DNA from: an uncultured Clostridia bacterium
GTDB taxonomy: Bacteria; Bacillota; Clostridia; Oscillospirales; Oscillospiraceae
Direction: 5' to 3'
Length of the DNA stretch: 17,329 nucleotides
Assembly (NCBI GenBank): GCA_937915065.1
Contig: CALDMR010000180.1
Span: forward strand, 1 to 17,329
The notes beneath the pieces were generated by a model. That model saw only the letters and a list, made by a program, of their open reading frames with translations, had not been told where the DNA came from and did no database searches. Within the stretch, counting starts at the first letter, position 1; every line of letters starts with the position of its first letter. Both the position numbers and the translations under genes were made by a program. Positions 8,172 through 13,803 of the stretch are shown here, piece after piece.

Positions 8172-9061
8172 TACAGCGTTTCACCGCCGGACAGAAAGTC
8201 GTATCCCTCTGTATCTTCGAGAACCGGCAGCAAAATTTCCGTCACAAAATTCCGGTTGTCAGCAACGGAATAGATGTCCAGCACATGCCGCTCGAAGCAA
8301 TCGCTCCGCAGCCGGAAGCGATGTGCGCGCGCCCATTGCAGCATCCGTTCATAGGTGGCAGCCACACCTTCCAACGGCCCGATATGATACCCCGAAACCG
8401 CCATAAACCCACCAAAATCCATCGTATGATCGCTGCTTTTACCATTGGGAAAGGTCGCCTGCAGCAGCGTCATATCGCAATATGTATCATCGACCCGTTC
8501 CTGGTAGGAGTTATAAAGCACATGAAAGGCGCCCCCCATATCCACCATGGAATGACCGTTATGCTTTGTCAGGGTAAACCCCTCTGTTTCCAAGTGCGCC
8601 ACAGGGTCCAGCTCCCCCTCCTTGCGGCGCCGCTTATAGCAGAAAAAGCGGGCTTTGGTTATATACCGCGCACTGATCGCCTGATTCCCGTGGGAGAAAA
8701 CCTCCTCCCCCTCCACCAAAAGGGCATACCAGGCCCGCAAACAAGCCCAGCGCTGCCGGTAATATTCCACATCGTCATGCGCCTTGCGAATCTTTTGCAA
8801 AAACATGCCCTGCAGGCCCTTCACATCGTTTTCGGACAGAACGATTTTAATCTCTTCCAAATTAAATCCCTGGTCAATCAAGTAGCGAATATTCTGCACC
8901 TGCTGCATGGTTTGCACTGTATAGTAGCGAAACCGGCTGGATTCCGCCGTATAATCCGGCAGGATCAGCCCGATTTCCTCATAATAGCGCAGCATCCGTT
9001 TCGACACATCGCAAATTTTACTGACTTCGCCAACGGAATATAAGCGCTCCTGTTCCACCAT
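8171..9061 (-). CDS. MerR-family regulator with GyrI/BmrR-like ligand domain (module 1)
   Basis: This 296-residue regulator has the BmrR architecture. A winged-helix DNA-binding domain occupies about residues 7-75 (YSVGEVSKICDVSKRMLRYY, FRYYTVQTMQQVQNIRYLID). A long dimerisation helix follows, about 78-118. The C-terminal GyrI-like effector domain, about 125-290, contains GYHIGPLEG and a FERHVLDIY strand near the end. Such proteins sense cationic or hydrophobic compounds and switch on efflux genes. The longer open frame begins at 9130, but only the ATG at 9061 has a ribosome binding site (GGGGAGGA), and it places the HTH at the usual position. The two SMR genes it probably controls lie directly downstream on the same strand. 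A second, clearly related copy lies at 10256. The inducer is not known. Confidence 0.93.
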   Translation of the reverse strand: MVEQERLYSVGEVSKICDVSKRMLRYYEEIGLILPDYTAESSRFRYYTVQTMQQVQNIRYLIDQGFNLEEIKIVLSENDVKGLQGMFLQKIRKAHDDVEYYRQRWACLRAWYALLVEGEEVFSHGNQAISARYITKARFFCYKRRRKEGELDPVAHLETEGFTLTKHNGHSMVDMGGAFHVLYNSYQERVDDTYCDMTLLQATFPNGKSSDHTMDFGGFMAVSGYHIGPLEGVAATYERMLQWARAHRFRLRSDCFERHVLDIYSVADNRNFVTEILLPVLEDTEGYDFLSGGETL

Positions 9062-9086
9062 CCATTCCTCCCCATCCGTTTTTTTC

Positions 9087-9095
9087 ATTATAGCA
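9087..9095 (-). promoter_or_regulatory. Extended -10 promoter of merR 1
   Basis: On the minus strand the sequence reads TGCTATAAT (9095-9087), a perfect -10 hexamer with the TGn extension. It lies 25 bases before the merR 1 start. The -35 region is poor, which the extended -10 could make up for. A weak constitutive promoter of its own would fit a sensor gene. Confidence 0.6.
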
Positions 9096-9196
9096 TAATT
9101 CCACAAAAACAATATACCCTCCAGCGCCAAAACTGCTTCTGCTCATGCCTTCGGGGCAGCACAGGCTATTTCAAAATCTCAGCGCTGCCGCCCAAC

Positions 9197-9235
9197 GCAA
9201 ACGGTGCTCCGCCCTTTGGGCGGAGCACCGTTTGC
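9197..9235 (-). terminator. 18-bp hairpin after SMR operon 2, copy of the 7130-7156 palindrome
   Basis: A perfect 18-base-pair stem (9197-9214 with 9218-9235) and a TTT loop lie 27 bases after the stop of the SMR B gene of module 2. The core of 27 bases matches the hairpin at 7130-7156 with one loop difference. Unlike that copy it has no clear T-tract on either strand. It may be an imperfect terminator, an RNA-stabilising 3' hairpin or a dispersed palindromic repeat. Confidence 0.6.
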
Positions 9236-9262
9236 ATTTGAAAAAAGAAAGGGACGATCCAG

Positions 9263-9595
9263 TTATCCGTACAGATTCATCAGCAAAATGCCGATGATGA
9301 TCAGCACCACGCCGATCAGGCCCGCCTTGGAGGTTTTCTGGCGGTAGGCAATATAGCCGATCAGGGGCGTAATAGCCGTGCCCAAAGCGCCCCAGGTGCC
9401 GTATGCAATGCCCATGGGAATATGGGTCAGGGCCATGCCCAGGGAATAGAAACAGATCACATAGCCGATAATGCACACCAGGCTGGGTTTCAGCTTGGTA
9501 AAGCACTTGGTGGCGGGCAGGGTCGACGTGGCCACGATCTCCGTTCCCACGGCCACAGCCAGAAATACATAGGCCATCCACACCGAAATTTCCAT
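9263..9595 (-). CDS. SMR-family drug/cation transporter, B subunit of pair 2
   Basis: This 110-residue four-helix SMR protein is clearly a paralogue of the B subunit at 7241; both share the YVxLAVAxGTEIVAT and CFTKLKPS or GFTKLKPS patterns and end in NLYG. The proton/substrate glutamate is Glu19 in GTEIVATSTL, and TM3 has IAYGTWGALGTAITPLIGY with the conserved tryptophan. Its ATG overlaps the stop of the A gene by one base (TAATG) and is preceded by GGGAGGTGA at good spacing, so the two subunits should be made from one message. It is probably one half of a heteromeric pump; the substrate is unknown. Confidence 0.93.
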   Translation of the reverse strand: MEISVWMAYVFLAVAVGTEIVATSTLPATKCFTKLKPSLVCIIGYVICFYSLGMALTHIPMGIAYGTWGALGTAITPLIGYIAYRQKTSKAGLIGVVLIIIGILLMNLYG

Positions 9596-10002
9596 TACCG
9601 CTCACCTCCCAGCCGTTTTTCCGCCCCGGGAACCACGCAGTCTTTGTCCCGGTCTTCCTTGGGCGTGCCATACAAATTCAAAATAAAAATACCCACGCAC
9701 ATAATGAAAATACCCAGCCAGCCCAGGGGCGAAATATGCTGCCCAAAGGCAACCAAGCCGATCAGCGCCGCACTGACCGTCCCCGCCGCCGTCCAGGTGG
9801 CATAGGAAACACTCAGATTGATGTGCTGCAGCAGCTGGGCAAAGAACCAATACGACGCCATGTAGGCCAGGATCAGCAGGATCGTAGGCGTCAGCTTGGT
9901 GAAAGCATCGCAGGCCTCCAGAAAAGCGGTGCCGATTTGTTCAAAGATGATCGAGATGACCAAAATCACATAGGCTTGTTTTTTGTTCAGTTTCAGAATC
10001 AA
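9595..10002 (-). CDS. SMR-family drug/cation transporter, A subunit of pair 2 (TTG start)
   Basis: This 135-residue SMR protein is the paralogue of the A subunit at 7564. TM1 reads SIIFEQIGTAFLEACDAFTK with the conserved Glu21 and the same extra glutamate (Glu29) as its paralogue. TM3 reads VSYATWTAAGTVSAALIG. The tail after TM4 is longer (TPKEDRDKDCVVPGAEKR and onward) and charged. The only start that fits is a TTG at 10002, because a GGGGGAG ribosome binding site (10009-10015) lies 6 bases upstream of it and no ATG is available before TM1. It follows its own MerR-type promoter and should pair with the B subunit that overlaps it. Confidence 0.92.
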   Translation of the reverse strand: MILKLNKKQAYVILVISIIFEQIGTAFLEACDAFTKLTPTILLILAYMASYWFFAQLLQHINLSVSYATWTAAGTVSAALIGLVAFGQHISPLGWLGIFIMCVGIFILNLYGTPKEDRDKDCVVPGAEKRLGGER

Positions 10003-10008
10003 GAAAAG

Positions 10009-10015
10009 CTCCCCC
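10009..10015 (-). promoter_or_regulatory. Ribosome binding site deciding the TTG start of SMR A2
   Basis: GGGGGAG on the minus strand lies 6 bases before TTG (10002-10000). It is the only strong Shine-Dalgarno site near the 5' end of this gene, so it fixes the unusual TTG start. Confidence 0.75.
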
Positions 10016-10060
10016 TTTTACATTGCCTTTCGCTTGCAGATGCAAGCAATTACATCCCTA

Positions 10061-10091
10061 TTTATAAAGGCTTCCATCGTGTCAGAGTCAA
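10061..10091 (-). promoter_or_regulatory. MerR-type promoter/operator of SMR operon 2
   Basis: On the minus strand TTGACT (10091-10086) and TATAAA (10066-10061) are separated by exactly 19 bases, the classical MerR-dependent spacing. The spacer begins CTGACACGATGGAA, placed exactly as CTCACGTTACGGAA is in the SMR 1 promoter. Bases after the -10 (TAGGGATG against TAGAGATG) also match, so the two promoters are copies of one ancestor. Confidence 0.78.
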
Positions 10092-10198
10092 GGCAATTTC
10101 CGTTTTTTACCGGTACTTTTTCGCCTTTCTTTTGGAGTTTTTCACCCGGTCTCCCCGGATCCTGCTCTTTTCTTGCGCTGCATCTTGCACTTTGCTGC

Positions 10199-10247
10199 AA
10201 AGGGAGGCGAAAACTCTGACATGATGTCAGAGTTTTCGCCTCCCTTT
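10199..10247 (-). terminator. 23-bp hairpin after merR 2, with operator-like core
   Basis: A perfect 23-base-pair stem (10199-10221 with 10225-10247) and a TGA loop lie 8 bases after the merR 2 stop. On the minus strand the tail is only TT followed by GCAGC, so it is a poor intrinsic terminator in the direction of the gene; the T-rich side is on the plus strand, where no gene ends. The centre TGACATGATGTCA (10217-10229) resembles the core of the SMR 2 promoter. The structure is certain, its role is not. Confidence 0.6.
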
Positions 10248-10255
10248 TCCTTCCG

Positions 10256-11143
10256 TTATGCCCGACTCCACTCTTCCAGCCGGGCAAACTCCGCCGTATC
10301 TTCCTCCACCGGCAGCAGCAGTTCCGTCACAAACTGCTCTTCCCGGGCCGTAGAATACACATCCAGCACATGGCGCTCCAGGCAATCTCCCCGCAGGCGC
10401 AGCCCATGCTGTCGGGCCCAGAGCAGCATCCGTTCGTAATCCTCCCCCACGGCATCAAGGCTGCCGATGTGATACCCGGCCACCGCCAGAAATCCGCCGA
10501 ACTCCAGCGCATTGTCCTGGCTTTTGCTGTTGGGAAACATGGTTTGCAGCAGCGTCATCCGGCGGCAGCAGCCCTCCATCCGCTCCTGAACGGAATGATA
10601 GAGCACATGAAACGCGCCGCCCATATCCACCATGGAGTGGCCGTTGCGCTTGGACTGGGTAAAGTATTCCGTTTCCAAAAACGCCCCGGAATCCTGCTCA
10701 TCCGCCTCCCGCTCCCGCGTATAATAGAAATACCGGCCAGGCGGCACATAGCGCATGGTGATCGCCCGGTTTTGGTGGCGCAGCACTGCGCCGCCCTCCA
10801 CCACCAACGCGTACCATGCCTTCAAACTGTCCAGCCGCTGATGGTAATACTCAATTTCCTGCTGTGTCTGGTCGATTTTTTTCAGGAAGCAAGTGCGAAA
10901 GCGATCCAAATCGTCGCTGCACAGCATGCTCCGGATCTCCTCCAACCGGAAACCCTCGTCGATCAGATAGCGAACCGCCTGGATTCTCCGCATGGTCTGC
11001 ACGCTGTAATAGCGATAGTGGCTGGGCTCGGCAATTTTATCCGGCACAATCAGCCCCACTTCCTCATAATAGCGCAGCATCCGCTGGGACACGTCGCAAA
11101 TCTGGCTGACTTTTCCAATGGAGTATAGTATTTGTTGGCCCAT
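10256..11143 (-). CDS. MerR-family regulator with GyrI/BmrR-like ligand domain (module 2)
   Basis: This 295-residue protein is a paralogue of the regulator at 8171 over its whole length. The HTH region reads YSIGKVSQICDVSQRMLRYY with HYRYYSVQTMRRIQAVRYLI, then comes a dimerisation helix (about 78-118). The GyrI-like effector domain shares the block NGHSMVDMGGAFHVLY and LERHVLDVYS with copy 1. It probably senses cationic compounds and activates the SMR pair downstream on the same strand. The ATG at 11143 has GGGGAG nine bases upstream; the frame is open to 11185 without a better site. The recognition helices differ little between the copies, so cross-binding of the two operators is possible. 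A terminator of lexA lies upstream, so this gene needs its own promoter; I see only a weak candidate. Confidence 0.93.
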   Translation of the reverse strand: MGQQILYSIGKVSQICDVSQRMLRYYEEVGLIVPDKIAEPSHYRYYSVQTMRRIQAVRYLIDEGFRLEEIRSMLCSDDLDRFRTCFLKKIDQTQQEIEYYHQRLDSLKAWYALVVEGGAVLRHQNRAITMRYVPPGRYFYYTREREADEQDSGAFLETEYFTQSKRNGHSMVDMGGAFHVLYHSVQERMEGCCRRMTLLQTMFPNSKSQDNALEFGGFLAVAGYHIGSLDAVGEDYERMLLWARQHGLRLRGDCLERHVLDVYSTAREEQFVTELLLPVEEDTAEFARLEEWSRA

Positions 11144-11222
11144 GCGCTCACGCTCCCCATCCCAAACCTTAACCGGCCCTGTCATGATCGTATTTTATCA
11201 CAGTTTCCCGGCAAAAGAAACA

Positions 11223-11249
11223 GGAGAGCCCGGCGCAAACCGGCTCTCC
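11223..11249 (-). terminator. Terminator of lexA
   Basis: Arms 11223-11233 and 11240-11249 form a 10-base-pair GC-rich stem with one bulged C. On the minus strand it is followed by TGTTTCTTTT. It lies 18 bases after the lexA stop, the right place and orientation for an intrinsic terminator. Confidence 0.75.
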
Positions 11250-11267
11250 CGATAAAAAAGCACAGAA

Positions 11268-11912
11268 TCAATATTGGCGCACCACGGCGGTCACACGCCC
11301 CAGGATCTGGGCTTCGCTGCCGTCGATGGGTTCAAAATCCTCGTTCTCCGGCAGCAGCCAGATCTCGCCGTTGCTGCGGTGCAGGCGCTTCACGGTGGCC
11401 TCCTCCCCCAGCAGGGCGACCACAATTTCACCGTTGTGCGCGGTGGGCTGCTGCTTGACGATGACCAGATCGCCGGGCAAAATCCCGGCGTTTTTCATGG
11501 AGTATCCCCGCACCCGCAGGGCAAAGTAGCCCGCGCTGTCGCCCCCCACATCGAAGGTCAGGTAATCCTCCACGCACTCCTGGGCCAGAATCGGCGCACC
11601 GGCAGCCACACTGCCCACAATCGGCACCCGGTTCTCCCGGCCCTCCGGCTCCGCCGGATCTTCGGCCTCGGCAGCGGGCAGACTGTTCTCCTCCCCTTCC
11701 AGGGGCACCAGGGGCCGCAGGGCGCGGCCCTTGCCCGCGCCTTTTTCAATGTAGCCCTCGTCGGTCAGATTTTTCAAATGGAAATGAACGGTGGACGGGG
11801 ATTTCAGCCCCACGGCGTCGCCAATTTCGCGCACGGACGGGGGATATCCCTGCTCCTGCACACACTGGACAATATAGCGGTAGATCTGCATCTGCATCTC
11901 TTTGTGTTTCAT
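11268..11912 (-). CDS. lexA: LexA repressor, SOS response
   Basis: LexA represses DNA-repair genes and cuts itself when RecA filaments form. This 214-residue protein has the full architecture. The N-terminal winged helix (about 1-65) includes PPSVREIGDAVGLKSPSTVH, close to the classical LexA recognition region. The cleavage bond is Ala104-Gly105 in VGSVAAGAPILAQ. The catalytic Ser138 lies in RGYSMKNAGILPGD and Lys175 in EEATVKRL, so self-cleavage should be intact. The linker (about 70-95) is acidic and Pro/Glu-rich and longer than in E. coli. The frame begins at 11927, but the GGAGGG site at 11919-11924 lies 6 bases before the ATG at 11912 and inside the longer version, so 11912 is the better start. 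An SOS-like palindrome overlaps the -35 box, which fits autoregulation. Confidence 0.96.
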   Translation of the reverse strand: MKHKEMQMQIYRYIVQCVQEQGYPPSVREIGDAVGLKSPSTVHFHLKNLTDEGYIEKGAGKGRALRPLVPLEGEENSLPAAEAEDPAEPEGRENRVPIVGSVAAGAPILAQECVEDYLTFDVGGDSAGYFALRVRGYSMKNAGILPGDLVIVKQQPTAHNGEIVVALLGEEATVKRLHRSNGEIWLLPENEDFEPIDGSEAQILGRVTAVVRQY

Positions 11913-11945
11913 AGCGGCGCCCTCCATCCGGCAGCTGTTTTATTC

Positions 11946-11984
11946 AGTATAGCATACCCGTTCCAGTTTTGCAAACATTTGTTT
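11946..11984 (-). promoter_or_regulatory. lexA promoter with overlapping SOS-box-like palindrome
   Basis: On the minus strand TTGCAA (11974-11969), a 17-base spacer and TATACT (11951-11946), preceded by TGC, form a good promoter. The plus-strand sequence AAACATTTGTTT (11973-11984) overlaps the -35 box and matches 9 of 12 bases of the Gram-positive SOS box GAACATATGTTC. The promoter is well supported; the LexA site is a plausible, degenerate match. Confidence 0.6.
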
Positions 11985-12097
11985 TTCTTTTGTTCGATTT
12001 ATTTTGGGCGCCGGCCGCCTATTTTCGATACCCTTCGCTATTTTTCTCCAAAATAATACAAGCAGAAATTATAACAGGCCCTTTTTCAAAAAAAGAA

Positions 12098-12127
12098 CAC
12101 CCCGCGGCTCTTGAGAACCGCGGGGTG
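12098..12127 (-). terminator. Terminator of secG
   Basis: Ten-base arms (12098-12107, 12118-12127), all GC-rich, form a stem with a 10-base loop. On the minus strand the tract TTCTTTTTTTG follows. It lies about 60 bases after the secG stop and before the lexA promoter. Confidence 0.85.
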
Positions 12128-12189
12128 CGAACAAACATTTTATGCAGACTCGATCGGCCGGGATCGCATCAAGCCGGAAGCAACTTCGC

Positions 12190-12420
12190 TCAGGCCAGAA
12201 TATTCAGGGCCAAAGTCAGAATAATAAAAACAGCGCCAATCCACTTGGTGGCCTTGGCCATTTTTGCGTCAGCAGTTTTGGCCTCGTGCTTGCTCATGAA
12301 AGAATCCGCCACACCGGCAATGGCGCCGGACAGACCCGCGCTCTTACCGGACTGCATCATAATAATACCGATCAGCAGCAAGCCGCAGATCACCTGAATC
12401 ACCGTCAAAAAAATGGTCAT
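12190..12420 (-). CDS. secG: SecG, small subunit of the SecYEG translocon
   Basis: SecG is a two-helix membrane protein that assists SecA-driven protein export. The 76 residues have TM1 (about 3-25), the cytoplasmic loop with the family signature QSGKSAGLSGAIAG and TM2 (about 55-76), the same layout as Bacillus SecG. The frame can begin with TTG at 12426, but GGAGG lies 9 bases before the ATG at 12420 and only 3 before the TTG, so 12420 is chosen. It has its own promoter and terminator and seems to be transcribed alone. The partner motor secA lies more than 11 kb away in this window and on the other strand. Confidence 0.95.
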   Translation of the reverse strand: MTIFLTVIQVICGLLLIGIIMMQSGKSAGLSGAIAGVADSFMSKHEAKTADAKMAKATKWIGAVFIILTLALNILA

Positions 12421-12484
12421 AATCAAAATCCTCCAAATCTGCTATCTCAGCGCAGCGCGCATTTTTACTCATTGACAGATACTT

Positions 12485-12513
12485 ATATTAACACAGTTTT
12501 TTCGGCATTTCAA
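12485..12513 (-). promoter_or_regulatory. secG promoter
   Basis: On the minus strand TTGAAA (12513-12508), a 17-base spacer and TAATAT (12490-12485) form a good sigma-A type promoter, about 65 bases before the secG start. A weak AAAAACCA/TGGTTTTT pair (12517-12524, 12543-12550) at the end of the deacetylase gene may help separate the two transcripts. Confidence 0.65.
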
Positions 12514-12548
12514 GGGAAAAACCATACTTTTTTTATTTTTTCTGGTTT

Positions 12549-13298
12549 TTACCAGGGCCGTTCTGCCCGTCCGCTGCTATACAGCTTCCCCGCCTGGGGA
12601 ACGACGCCGTTTAACCGCATCAGTTCCCGCACCGTGACAAATTCATAGCCCTGGGCCTGCAGCTGATCCACGATCTGCAGCGCCGCCTGAACGCTGGTGG
12701 GGTAAAAATCGTGCAGCAATACGATCGCGCCATCCCGGGCATGACTGACCACATAATCCGTCACTTGCTCCGTGTTCAGATGTTTCCAGTCCTCCGGATC
12801 CACGGACCAATAAACCATGGGGGTTTGCACCATGGCCTTGCCGGCCTCGTCAATCAGGCCGTAGGGCGGCCGCAGCCAATAATCCCCCTCCCCCAGCACC
12901 GTGGTCAGCAGCACTTCTGTCTTATTGATCTCCTGCAAAATCGTGTCTTTGTCGCTGCCCTGGAGCTTCACATGGGTAAATGTGTGGCTGCCGATCTGGT
13001 GGCCGTCCTCGGCCATCCAGCGCAGCAGCCATTCGTTGCCGGGGATCTGCTCGCCGATCAGAAAAAAGGTGGCCTTGGCGCCGCGCTGGGCCAGTCCCTC
13101 CAGCAGCACAGCTGTGGTATCCGCCCTGGGGCCGTCGTCAAAGGTCAGGGCAATATACTTCCCGTTGCCCTCCTCCGCATGCACCTGAACCGGCGCAGCC
13201 GTTTCCGCCGCCTGTTCCCGCCGCCAATCCGCCCCCAGGGCCAGCAGGATCAGCACTGCCGCCAATCCGCCCGCCGCCGCTCTTCGTTGATTCCACAT
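12549..13298 (-). CDS. Membrane-anchored polysaccharide deacetylase (NodB homology domain, CE4)
   Basis: Enzymes of carbohydrate esterase family 4 remove N-acetyl groups from cell-wall glycans such as peptidoglycan, often giving lysozyme resistance or taking part in spore cortex formation. The 249-residue protein has one N-terminal membrane segment or signal anchor (about 9-24) and a catalytic domain outside. All five NodB motifs are visible: TFDDGP with Asp54/Asp55, the metal-binding SHTFTH (His105, His109), RPPYG (Arg143), DPEDW (Asp168) and LLHD (His196). It should therefore be active. The frame begins at 13304, but the ATG at 13298 has GGGGAG at proper spacing and the earlier one does not. 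It is a single-gene unit after a 500-base gene-free stretch. The exact substrate (PdaA-like or PgdA-like) cannot be decided. Confidence 0.92.
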   Translation of the reverse strand: MWNQRRAAAGGLAAVLILLALGADWRREQAAETAAPVQVHAEEGNGKYIALTFDDGPRADTTAVLLEGLAQRGAKATFFLIGEQIPGNEWLLRWMAEDGHQIGSHTFTHVKLQGSDKDTILQEINKTEVLLTTVLGEGDYWLRPPYGLIDEAGKAMVQTPMVYWSVDPEDWKHLNTEQVTDYVVSHARDGAIVLLHDFYPTSVQAALQIVDQLQAQGYEFVTVRELMRLNGVVPQAGKLYSSGRAERPW

Positions 13299-13327
13299 CC
13301 GCATTCTCCCCTTTTCCCGTTTCCTTT

Positions 13328-13356
13328 AGTATGAGAAAAAACGCCGGAAGTTTCAC
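13328..13356 (-). promoter_or_regulatory. Probable promoter of the polysaccharide deacetylase
   Basis: On the minus strand GTGAAA (13356-13351), 17 bases and CATACT (13333-13328) make an acceptable sigma-A promoter about 30 bases before the start codon. The -10 extended by one base reads CATACTA, which also fits the -10 of sigma-F/sigma-G sporulation promoters, but the -35 for these is poor. Confidence 0.45.
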
Positions 13357-13445
13357 TGGTAAATACAGGCTGTCCAAAGGGCGGACAAACTATGCCGCAT
13401 CCCCCGGCGGGCAAATATCCAAAAACAAAGCCCAACTGCCCACAG

Positions 13446-13490
13446 AAAAATAAAAAGGAAAAGGGTTGCATAACTGCGTGCAACAAACCC
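13446..13490 (-). terminator. Minus-strand terminator with no protein gene before it
   Basis: The stem pairs TTGCA (13466-13470) with TGCAA (13479-13483) and GGG (13463-13465) with CCC (13488-13490), leaving a small bulge. On the minus strand it is followed by TTTTCCTTTTTATTTTT (complement of 13446-13462), a clear T-tract. The next gene upstream on this strand already has its own terminator at 13731-13770, so this one should end a separate short transcript. Confidence 0.6.
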
Positions 13491-13614
13491 CTTGCCCTAC
13501 ACCTATGTGTAGGGCAAAAGTTTCCGTCCTGTTTTCGCGGATGCTCCCAGCGCCGATCCCGTCCCCCAACAAAGGGGCTTTGATGGCATCGGTTTGGGGG
13601 CGCCGCGAAACAGG
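13463..13614 (-). ncRNA. Candidate structured small RNA
   Basis: The roughly 500-base stretch 13305-13803 has no convincing protein gene. On the minus strand it contains, in order: a 12-base-pair stem with one bulge joining 13603-13614 and 13528-13540; inside it a CCCCCAA/TTGGGGG pair (13563-13569, 13594-13600) and a small CAAAG/CTTTG hairpin (13570-13582); then an 11-base-pair hairpin with a CTAT loop (13492-13517); and finally a terminator hairpin with T-tract. This order is typical of a small RNA gene. I see no match to signatures of SRP RNA, tmRNA, RNase P RNA or 6S RNA, and no clear promoter, so it may be processed from read-through. The 5' end is a guess. Confidence 0.35.
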
Positions 13615-13730
13615 GCAGGGGCTGAAAGAAGCGGTGGCCCAGGAAATGGAGCGCGGCGACTGACTCTCCCGTCGAACACTCCCTCCGTTCCCCTGTCCAC
13701 TCTTTGCATCTTTCTTTTTTCACAAACAAA

Positions 13731-13770
13731 AACCAGCGCGGATGCTCCTAAACGAGCATCCGCGCCGGTT
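13731..13770. terminator. Terminator of the SLH surface protein gene
   Basis: Arms 13731-13747 and 13754-13770 form a 17-base stem with one A/C mismatch and a 6-base loop. On the minus strand TTTTTGTTTG follows; the plus strand ends in seven T, so it can work both ways. It lies about 33 bases after the stop of the surface protein gene. Confidence 0.85.
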
Positions 13771-13803
13771 TTTTTAGGCTTTGAAAATTTTGCCGCGGTC
13801 AGA

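Noticed and set aside
8141..9043. 300-codon plus-strand frame opposite merR 1 (and a similar one at 10370-11128 opposite merR 2)
   Set aside because: Both are complementary images of the two paralogous regulators; their similarity to each other only reflects that paralogy.
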